A stretch of DNA of 64,000 nucleotides from positions 7,626,001 to 7,690,000 of the forward strand of contig JBANDB010000002.1 in assembly GCA_037576215.1 (NCBI GenBank), read 5' to 3'. How positions within the stretch are numbered: the first letter of the stretch is position 1; the number at the start of each line of letters is the position of its first letter. This DNA is from Armillaria gallica. Lineage: Eukaryota > Basidiomycota > Agaricomycetes > Agaricales > Physalacriaceae. The translations under genes were made by a program, and so were the position numbers. Under the pieces are notes generated by a model. That model had not been told where the DNA came from and made no database searches. It was given only the letters and a program-made list of their open reading frames with translations. This document shows, piece by piece, positions 55,690 to 64,000 of this stretch.

Positions 55690-56690
55690 TACCGAACACT
55701 TCTCCCAGAAAAAATCTGTATTATGCATCAAGACAGGTAAAAAAGGCCCATATTGCTGGAGGTTAGCTGGAAAAGCTGAACTTGAACAGCAAAAGGTGTT
55801 CACATAAGGGGAGTACATCAAAATCACTCGGGATTCTTCAGCAAAGTTGGTGTATTGCTCCCATGTTTGTAAGCTCTCCAAACTCTCATGTTCAGCATCG
55901 CTTTTTTGTGTTGACGTCCACATCAGTATCTTCAGGGAACTGATCCTCATACTTGTATGGGTTGTTGTCTGGGAGATGCCTGATGAGATGTATAGCAGGG
56001 ACCGGCAGAGCTCTTGCACCTTATCGTAATATCACATCATGGTAGGGCAGGAGCAAGAACGCCATCCTGCTACGCCACTTGATGGGACCTGTCCTTCCTA
56101 CCATCCATGCCTTAGTTCTGATGTCTTGAGATTCCTTGCACCAGAGTTTGCATTTGGTTGAAAGACAGAAAGGGTAGTCTCGCAATGATACGCTGCCTGA
56201 CACTGGAATTGGTGCTTAGTTGAGGCTGTGGAGAGATGAAAACTGGAGAGTAAGTACTAGCCAGTGAGATGGGAGATCCAAAGATGTACTGAAACTCTCC
56301 TCCTCACCGCCACCTTGGCCTCACCGCTGTTTCATGGACGTTCTCTCTAGGACAGCTCCATCACCATTCACAGGTCCAGTGCAGATAAGGTCATCTGACA
56401 GTTTTGGCACATCATGGTCACTTTTGAAGGTCAGAAAATGTGTCAAGTGCAACCCTGCTGGTCAAATCTTAATGATACTATGGTTACCGCCCTTGCCAAT
56501 GTTTGAGCGAAGAAAAATACCTGAGCAGATCATCGGATAGCTCAGCTCCAATGTGAATATCTGGTTGACCCACAGAAAAGGCGAGGCAAGAGCAGACTAG
56601 CTGTAAGTGGTGGCGGTGTGGAACAAACTCTGCTTCAACATAAGCTGTGAGGCACTCTGAGGGGTCTGCAAGCCATTGATGATGACATTG
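55690..56690 (-). pseudogene. Duplicated decayed gene U, copy 2
   Basis: Same order as copy 1 at 42000-42912: VEAEFVPHRHHLQLVCSC, GQPDIHIGAELSDDLLR, SGSVSLRDYPFCLSTKCK, SQDIRTKAWMVG. In this copy the first exon stays open across the indel seen in copy 1. Together with 55150-55640 it forms a duplicated block of about 1.5 kb (block X). Product unrecognised. Confidence 0.4.
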
Positions 56691-58930
56691 ACATCGGCCA
56701 AATCCCTGACTCAGTACTATCCTGGTTGGGTGTATGCTCTTCTTCACTCGTTCCCTGCACTTAGTGGCTTATGGCCTTTTCCAATCTGCTATCATCAATC
56801 TTGAGTCGCAGAGAAGTGGGCTTTGGTGTCAATTGCAAAGCTGCAAAGGATTTTGCTAAATTAAACCCTGCATGACTAGTGCTGACTGCATGAGATGAAG
56901 TGAAGGGAAGGCAGGCTCTGGTCCATACGCTGATTCCCAGATCTATGAGCCCAACTAATCCTTGTCGTTTCACAGACACAGAATGACACTGGCTACTTCA
57001 AGGCAAAGCTATGGAGCATTGATCTCACCAAACCTATGGCATCTGGACCTTCTCTCAAAAGGTTCGGTCTGGTGAGTACCATGCAATATTCCATACTGCC
57101 CCATGTAAACCTCATTGCTCCCAACTAGACTAGACTGCAATAAACACTTCTTCACAAAAATGCGCACAGCACGGGACGACCACTGGCAGCTCATAAGAGA
57201 TAACACACCTTGGATCAGCGGGCATTCCAATGTTGCCAATAATCCATCGAACTTTAGCATGTACAATGTCCTTGCTATACAGCCATCTACTTGAATTTGC
57301 AGGTACACCTCTATTTCCAACACACGATTACCATGTTGCTGATAATTATGGACATCTTCAGGACATCGTCATTGCAGGTGGTCAAATGACCCAGCACTAT
57401 GCGGCTCAATTGAAGATGACAACCGGCTGCATTTTTGGATCAGTAAGTCCTTCCAAAGAGCGAAAATAAAACTAACCTCAAAACTATAAAGCCAACCTAG
57501 GACCTGGCAACAACTGCGATGGTGTTGATGGTGTGACCTCAAATTTCCCTGCCTACACAACTGTGAATGCTCGTGTTCCTGAGTGGGGAGGTATCATTGA
57601 GTTACTTTTGCCTGGGGACTCGGGAGTGATGTCATGTGTCACAGGGTGGGTTCTCTGCAAAGTACTTTTTGCAGGAAGACCACGGTGAACTTCAAAGCAA
57701 AAGTGAGCCATCCAATATCCCTCTCTGATTTGCAGACCCACATCTAAAGAGAGGACAGTTTCCTGTGTTGATGCATGGGAGGTATACCTAACTGCATCAC
57801 CGTTGATTGATTGCCCTGAGGCTGAGGGAAGCAACATGGGAGTTGATAAAGTGAGTATCACTGCAAGCACATTCCCAGGTTGCTCATTGTTCCAACATAG
57901 TTATTTCAATATATGGGAAGCTTAGCATGGGCATTCAATCTGACTCGCTCTTGGAGTGTCATTTCCTCTGGCGACGCGCATTGGAATATGCTGAAGTTTT
58001 TTTGGAAGTGTTCACCATGGCAAGCAATGTAGGAGTTGATAAGGTGAGAATAATGAGCTTACCGCTAGGAGCCCATTTCCCATTACTAATTGTTCCAACA
58101 TAGTCATTCCAAATGGGGACTATGCTCAGCGGGGGCATTCAATTCGACTCACTCTTGGAGTGTCATGGCTATATGACCATTCCGCTGGGGATGGGTGTCG
58201 GAATGCGCAGGTGAGATTTTTGACAGTAGATATGTACATAAACTCATCTAATTATTTGGTCTCTTGCTTTTTGTATGCAACCATGTCAGCCAGGTGGCTC
58301 ATCAATCTAGAAACGATGGGAAGCTTGACTCCGAGCTTGATTGTACATCTTTAAACCCTGAGGTACCCATGTCCAAACGTTCAAGAGACTCAGCTTTAAT
58401 CTGGGGTGCCTCGACATCCTTAGTCTGCCTCATTTTTGACAGCAGAATCTTATCTGTGATATGAAGATGAGTGTCCAAGGCGGCGAGTATTTTGCAGGTT
58501 GTTTGATACTAGGAAGGGAAAAGGGATTTCTGATGCCTTTTCCGAGGTTGCCATCCATTCTGCGCAATAGTGAATCTGACACCGGTGAAAACATGGTCAC
58601 AAGTCATCCTAATTTGTCTCTATATTTCTTGGATAAATTCTATCCGACATAGGGTTGGACATGTATTTTATATTGCACAGTGAGGGTGTGTAGAGAAAAT
58701 CCATCAGACATCGGCCCATGGCCTCGTGCTCTGGAGATACAATCAAATGACAAATGTGTCACTCCTGAGATGTTCAGATATGCGCCCAGTTGCGTGTCAT
58801 CAATGACTTGCACTCGAGATAATATGCCATTTCCCAATGCTTTACAATCTGGAGCCCACATCCATTAATGAGAGTATACCTATCTCTCAGGGAGGCATCC
58901 CCTGAGCAGGAGCATACTCAGACTATGGGA
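56640..58930 (+). pseudogene. Chimeric SDR/alpha-beta-hydrolase pseudogene, copy 2
   Basis: Same junction as copy 1: SDR-like NCKAAKDFAKLNPA and a NDTGYFKAKLW-like exon lead into hydrolase sequence with CAATATTCCATACTGCC and CCTCATTGCTCCCAACTAGAC. Many stops. The 3' exon region is present twice in tandem (57840-57990 and 58029-58215). The copy is shorter than copy 1 in the middle because part of the HKPHC-to-ISIM exon is deleted. Confidence 0.65.
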
Positions 58931-59029
58931 CCAGCTTCCAGAAACAGCAAGAATAATACACCAACCTGTGCCTTCACAAGGACAGCTCAGAGTTGAAGGT
59001 GCTCAAAGATAAATTCTTTGGATTTTAGT

Positions 59030-59300
59030 TGAGGGACTCAGAGATTGGTTCCAGTCCTTTCCAATTCAGGTATGACTGCTTCATTCCAGCATCCCCTGTA
59101 TATTTAGACATTTTCTTCCAGGTTTAAATGTCTGTCAGTGATGTCAAATGTATGGCGTAGTGTACACCACTGGAATATCATAAGACTTTCATTTGCATTA
59201 CTTTTACAAAGCTTTTCCAAGATACCACACTGAGCATTTTTACCTAACCATTTGATCTAGAAGTTCCTCCTGCAATCTTGTTACCTTCTTCGGGTAGAAG
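59030..59300. repeat. Flank of F-box copy 2, duplicated at 62770-63060
   Basis: Shared blocks are AGGTATGACTGCTT, TGTAGTGTACAC(C/T)ACTGGAAT, CATAAGACTTTCATTTGCAT and CTTTTCCAAGAT. It shows that the duplicated unit includes 3' flanking sequence of the F-box gene. Confidence 0.7.
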
Positions 59301-59326
59301 TCGCCAAATTCAACTTCAACCAACCA

Positions 59327-62221
59327 TTAGACATACGTTATCTCCTGTCCTGAATCTGCCATCTTGGCTTGAATAGAGATATGCATGCCATCCTCTTTGA
59401 ACCCCTGCAATCGCTCGATAGTGCCCAAGGATGGCCTGGGAATCACAGCTGCATTTGCGATGAATTCAAACACCTGCAATTGTTCTTCTTTCCAGTATGC
59501 CCACCACCATGACTCTATCATTCCAACAAAAGCCTGACTATCAAGGCAACTAACTTGGACCTCAGAAGGGTTCTCATTTCCATTTCCAATAGTGGTAGTA
59601 ATGGACTGCAATTTGGACAAGAGGCTGCCAAATGTGTTGGTGTTTTCAAAGAGATGGATGAAGTCTGTATCAATGGTGTTTTTCCATTGCGAATATTTGT
59701 AATGGAAGGCAAGCCAAGCAAGGTTTGGTGTGCACCTGAGTAGCACAATTATCTCCTTGCCAGGACTGGTTCCCCCAAGATCAAGTACTGTAAGAAAACA
59801 GTCTGATTGATATATAAGACGGCAGATATCAAGGATTCCTCCAGGCATAGTGTCGGCTCCGAGATCCAGGGCCAGTGTTCAAAGAGATGGAAGATTAAGG
59901 AAGGGTCACATCATGCCACTGTTGGCTGTCAAGTGATGGATGCTATCATGGGAGATATGGGAGATTTTACTAGTGTCATGTGCATCACGGAGAGGACTGA
60001 ATAGAGGCAGTGTCAAGTCCTCCAGTGCTGTACACTTCTGAATTACCTTGAGAAGGTTGTGCATTCTGTGGCCGACCCAGTATTGCAGATATTCGACCCC
60101 CAACTCCTCATGATATATGATTAGCTGAGACCAAGGAAGAATAAACTTTCTCCCATCCAAATTGTCAATGAGTTTGACACAGTTTAGGCGAGGAGCAAAC
60201 TCAAAAGCATCAATGATACTTATGCCTCCTTCAGAGGCCATGTCAATCTCCAAAGACTGCAGTGACCCCAGGGCTTCACGGACACTCCGAAGATCTTTGA
60301 ACATATCCTCCGCAAGCACTAGAGACACATGTTTCCATCGATGAGAATGGACCATCAGCACATGGAGAAGTGTATACCCTTCTTGGTTAGGGTCACAATA
60401 CTCATAGCTATAATGTATGCATAATTCACATGCTCCTGACCGGATGAGCACAGTGTTGAGCATATTGGGAGTCTGTGCCCACGATCTGGGGGTCGACGTG
60501 GAAAAGCAAATAGTAAAGCTTGACCACAACTCCGAGTATCAAAGCATGACTTCACACCACAGGCCACTGACATGGCTGAGGACCCAGGGTCCAGACCCAA
60601 GGTTGGTAATGCTGAAGCCTCTTTAAGGAAGACTTTTGATCATCCACCGAAAGATCTCCATCAAAATTTCTGGAGGGAGATAACGAACACATCAGCAATC
60701 TTGCAAATGTCTGGTAGGCCTGGTACCATGGCAACCAGGGCTTACCAGACCACCAGATCCACGTCTGGCACTACAAGGCACCTGCCTACCTCTATACCAT
60801 CCCTTCTAGCACCATACTACCATATATCAAGACCTCGAACATACAGAACTATAGTATGCACTACCATTCACAGACATGGTGGCAGGATATTTGCCAGTAT
60901 TCAGGTATCACCCAGTGATTTGGATCAGTAAAATTGTATTGCAGCATTGTCTACTGGATATATATGACAGGCAGTGATGATAATGAGAGAAACCACGAAG
61001 TAGCTGCTCAGCAAAAGCTATAATTTAACAGGGAGTCTCCGAACTGGCAATAGACTTGACTAAAGTACAGAAATCCGATGTAAACCAGAACACTAACCCA
61101 GAATCCAGTCAAAACAATACATCTATCATCAGAACGTACCAAAGGCGACCTTGACCCTATGGCAACTGGGTGATATTGTTGTCTCCATCCACAATTGATA
61201 TCACGCATGTGCAGAAAAATGAGCAGCAAGAACAGCAGTAGCAAGTATGAATTACTCGCCTTAGGTCCATCAAATCCTCTTGCAGGCCATCCCAGCACCT
61301 TGGTGCATAGCACACATCATCGTTCCCAATATTCAGTCTTGACGGCACAAGCATAGTAAAGTTGTTGCAAGGGCAGGAAAGGATAATCAGAGTGAGATGC
61401 TCAGCATATTAGAGCAGTCTGAGATCCTGCAAAGGGTTTCTAATGGCAGGATATGAGTAAGATTTAAGAAAACGCATACCAGAAAGAGGATAGAAGTCTG
61501 GCAAAGATGGGGGAGGGAAGGAAAAAGACAAGGAGTTAAGACACAATTGTGACCAAAGTTCAACATGCACATGATAAAATGACGTGATTGTGCTTGGACC
61601 CCTTGCCATTTTGGGATGGTAATGCAAAATCCTTGTGTGAGATCTCCCGTTGACCACCAGCACCAATGCAACAACAATTCTGGCATCCGCAGGTATTGAA
61701 CCACCCTCAAATGTTCAGGGGAAAAATCCCCATGTCTATACCATTCCACCATACCACAACTGTATAAGTGCATAATTGCTATAATGATTTCTCATGTGTA
61801 TGGCCATGTATGGCATGACATGGCTCAAAATCTCATATACCTACCATACTTCCCATGCTCACCACACGGATGTGAACTTGCTGATGCAGGGGACAGCACC
61901 CTCTTGTATTTGCGGATGATTTCCTTGATGCATTTCCTGTAACTCTGAATGCATGTGATCAGGTTGATACTCAGTACTGCCCAGTGGCTATGGATTGGTA
62001 CATACCTTCAGCGACGATACAGTGGTTTGAGCCTGTTCAATTTCCTGGTCCAGTTCTGCCAGTACATCGTACACGTACAAAAGTTCAGTCTCTCACAGAT
62101 TGGCTTCTTGTTCGGACAGAGGCAAGTTGGTGCGAAGGAGGTCCCCAAGCTCGGTGGAGTGGTGAGTCAAAAAGGTCAGAGCTGTATCAACCTCTGGGTC
62201 TGGCTCTGGGGAGGAAGACAT
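59327..62221 (-). pseudogene. F-box-like/leucine-rich gene, copy 2, split by a Helitron-like element
   Basis: Exon 1 (62221-62006) starts MSSSPEPDPEVD and has TGA at 62095-62093 where copy 1 has Gln (NL*ETEL). Exon 2 starts at 61944 (YRKCIKEIIRKYKRVLSPA), is interrupted at 61884 and resumes at 60691 with RYLPPEILMEIFRWM. It continues HVSLVLAEDMFKDLRS, FAPRLNCVKLIDNLDG and KVIQKCTALEDLTLPLF. At least four more stops are present (one TAA, three TGA, by eye). The tail IERLQGFKEDGMHISIQAKM matches copy 3 rather than copy 1. Confidence 0.75.
60692..61884 (-). mobile_element. Helitron-like (Helentron-type) non-autonomous insertion, 1193 bp
   Basis: On the minus strand the element starts TCAGCAAGTTC directly after an A and ends GATTGCTGA directly before a T, with no target-site duplication. 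That is insertion between A and T with TC start and CTRR (CTGA) end, as for Helitrons. The ends share the inverted 7-mer TCAGCAA/TTGCTGA. Eighteen bases before the 3' end is an imperfect hairpin (60710-60750; GTCTGGTAAGCCCTGG paired with CCAGGCCTACCAGAC). Precise removal rejoins the F-box exon in frame. No Rep/helicase gene is present. Confidence 0.75.
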
Positions 62222-62470
62222 TTTTTTTCTTGATGATCTGTAACAGTATCAATGTCTGAACGTGGGCTATGCAGAAAAGTCAATATACATGTGGACCAAC
62301 TGCACGAGTGGTGGTGTTGGTGTTGGTGTTGATGGTCCTGAGAAGATCTGATGTTATCTGATTCATATTCAAATTCAAATTTGATGAATTTGAAAACAAG
62401 ATGGTACCGAGATTGGAATCACTGCTTTGAGATTCGAAGTCGTACCACCATGGTGTGCTTCGACGACTAG

Positions 62471-62769
62471 CTAGTCTACATCAGGAAAAGCCAAATGGTC
62501 TATTAGCCCGAATGATCAAAGTCAATCAATGGCACGTCACCAATCTGGCTTATTCTCAAGTGGATTGGGTTATCTGATCTATCCAGGCTTCTATTAGTGA
62601 GCAAAATGAACCTATATCTACAAGTCTTAGAGTATACTATTGTGTCAGACAATTGTAGCATACCCATGTTGATCTATGAATGAGTTGACCCCAAACACAG
62701 AGCACTGCTTGAGAACATTACTCGAAGTCCAATCATGGGACGAGAAACAGCAAGGACAGGCCGGAGTTG
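62471..62769. other. Intergenic, no gene recognised
   Basis: Between the upstream region of F-box copy 2 and the duplicated flank of copy 3. A GGTGTT/GGTGGT microsatellite-like tract lies just before it (about 62311-62336). Confidence 0.5.
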
Positions 62770-63060
62770 AAGATGTTCGAAGAGGAATTCTTTGGTTTTA
62801 GTCAGGGGGATTAGAGATTGATTCCAGGCTTTCTAATCCAGGTATGACTGCTTTGATTCATCCCAGTCATTCTTCGTATATCCAAATATTTACATCCAAG
62901 TTGATATATCTGTCAATTATTGCAAATGTACTGTGTAGTGTACACTACTGGAATAGCATAAGACTTTCATTTGCATCCCTTTTACAACACTTTTCCAAGA
63001 TGCAACCTTGCCTCACTGTTTGATCTGGAAGATCGGTCTGCACTCCTGTTGTCTTCTTCC
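62770..63060. repeat. Flank of F-box copy 3, duplicate of 59030-59300
   Basis: See the matching entry at 59030-59300. It ends just before the stop codon of F-box copy 3, so the duplicated segment extends from the flank into the gene. Confidence 0.7.
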
Positions 63061-63088
63061 AATAGTCATCAAGTTTGTAATCTGTCCC

Positions 63089-64000
63089 TCAGACATATGT
63101 TATCTCCTGCCCCAAATCAGCCATCTTAGCTTGAATAGAAATACGCATGCCCTCCTCTTTGAACCCCTGCAATCGCTCAACAGTGCCCAAGGATGGGCCG
63201 AGCATCACAACCGTGTTTGCGATGAATTTGAACACCTGCAATTGATCTTCTTTCCGGTGTGCCCACCACTGTGACTCTGTCATTTCGATGAAAGCCTCAC
63301 TATCAAGGTAACAAACATTGATCTTGCCAGGTTGCCATCCAATCATAATGGAAAAGGACTGCAGTTTCCGCAGGAGCACATCCACCACTTTGAAAAGATT
63401 GATGAAGTCCTCGTTGACGTTATGTTTCCATTGTGAGTATCCATAGTGGAAAGCAAGTCGAGTGAGCTTTGGTGTGCACCTAAGGAGCTTGACAACTTCC
63501 TTTCCAGGTGTGATTCCATGAAGATTGAGTTCTGTAAGAGAGCAGTCCGACTGATGAATGAGATGATGGACATCAAGGGTTGCTTCAGGAGCAGTATGGG
63601 CTCCAAGATCCAGGGTCAATGTCTCAAGAGATGGGAGAGTGAGGAGGGGAATTGTCGAGTGGCTTTTGGCTATCAAGTGACGGATAGCGCTGTGGGAGAC
63701 ATGGGGGACTTTGCTGGTGTCATCCTCAGGGCCAAGAGGATCAAATGAGGGTATTGTCAAATCCTCCAGTGCTGTGCATTTTTGAACTACTTTGAGAAGG
63801 GACAACAAGATCGAGATACTGTCAACCCCATCTGTTTCTAACTCCTCATGATAGGAGATTAGCTGAGACCAAGGAAATACAAATTTCTGCCTAATTGAGC
63901 TTCTGGTGAGTTTGATGTGAGTTAGACAAGGGGTAAACTCAAAGGTGTCAATGGTCATGTGATCCGACCAAGACTCTATGCACATCTCCAGTGACTGCAG
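63089..64000 (-). CDS. F-box-like/leucine-rich gene, copy 3, partial (runs off the window)
   Basis: The frame is open from the window end (LQSLEMCIESW) to the stop at 63089, about 300 codons without interruption. Leucine-rich segments include TFEFTPCLTHIKLTR, KVVQKCTALEDLTIPSF, PSLETLTLDLGAH and LIHQSDCSLTELNLHG, and it ends MADLGQEITYV. It is closer to copy 2 than to copy 1. The F-box part, if present, lies outside the window, so intactness cannot be judged. Confidence 0.8.
   Translation of the reverse strand: MQSLEMCIESWSDHMTIDTFEFTPCLTHIKLTRSSIRQKFVFPWSQLISYHEELETDGVDSISILLSLLKVVQKCTALEDLTIPSFDPLGPEDDTSKVPHVSHSAIRHLIAKSHSTIPLLTLPSLETLTLDLGAHTAPEATLDVHHLIHQSDCSLTELNLHGITPGKEVVKLLRCTPKLTRLAFHYGYSQWKHNVNEDFINLFKVVDVLLRKLQSFSIMIGWQPGKINVCYLDSEAFIEMTESQWWAHRKEDQLQVFKFIANTVVMLGPSLGTVERLQGFKEEGMRISIQAKMADLGQEITYV

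Noticed and set aside
61387..61773. A 128-codon minus frame inside the Helitron-like insertion as a Rep/helicase piece
   Set aside because: No Rep (HUH) or helicase motif is visible, and the element is too short to be autonomous.

Overview
The window is nuclear DNA of a filamentous fungus, most likely an Agaricomycete (mushroom-forming basidiomycete); I cannot name the genus. The evidence is many short introns (about 45-60 bp, mostly GTGAG/GTAAG...CAG), a Ty3/gypsy pol and a Plavaka transposase of types I associate with Agaricomycetes, a DUF6698-type gene, and an F-box/leucine-rich family in tandem. No rRNA, canonical tRNA, CRISPR or bacterial-type operon is visible. Only two multi-exon genes look intact: a 222-codon CCHC zinc-knuckle gene (9708-10609, minus) and an F-box-like gene (52748-54353, minus). 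Nearly everything else is a transposon, a transposon-split gene, or a decayed duplicate.

Left third (1-23.6 kb): a decayed plus-strand gene (L, 789-4341), a ~160-bp tandem repeat (5.25-6.0 kb), a dead Ty3/gypsy pol (6.1-8.65 kb), the zinc-knuckle gene, a foldback MITE (11374-11639) and a large decayed minus-strand gene (R, 11755-16752). L and R are each split by a copy of one diverged repeat, in opposite orientation. Next come two 1708-bp near-identical inverted arms (16782-18489 and 21915-23622) enclosing a truncated hAT transposase gene.

Middle (23.6-45.3 kb): mostly unrecognised sequence to 28.7 kb. Then three minus-strand host-type genes, each broken by an insertion whose target-site duplication can be read: a short-chain dehydrogenase (SDR) gene split by a 3157-bp hAT-like element with 8-bp TSD; an alpha/beta-hydrolase gene split by a full-length Ty1/copia element with 5-bp TSD, which itself holds a solo LTR; and a DUF6698 gene carrying a 355-bp MITE with perfect 8-bp TSD.

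Right third (45.3-64 kb): a nearly full-length but decayed Plavaka transposase gene, then a segmentally duplicated block: two copies of a chimeric SDR/hydrolase pseudogene, a second copy of the hydrolase 5' end plus its neighbour, and three F-box/LRR-like paralogs. One paralog is split by a 1193-bp Helitron-like element.

Most in-frame stops in the decayed genes are TGA, usually where arginine is expected in recognised families, which points to CGA-to-TGA (CpG deamination) decay. All statements come from reading the sequence; no database search was run.
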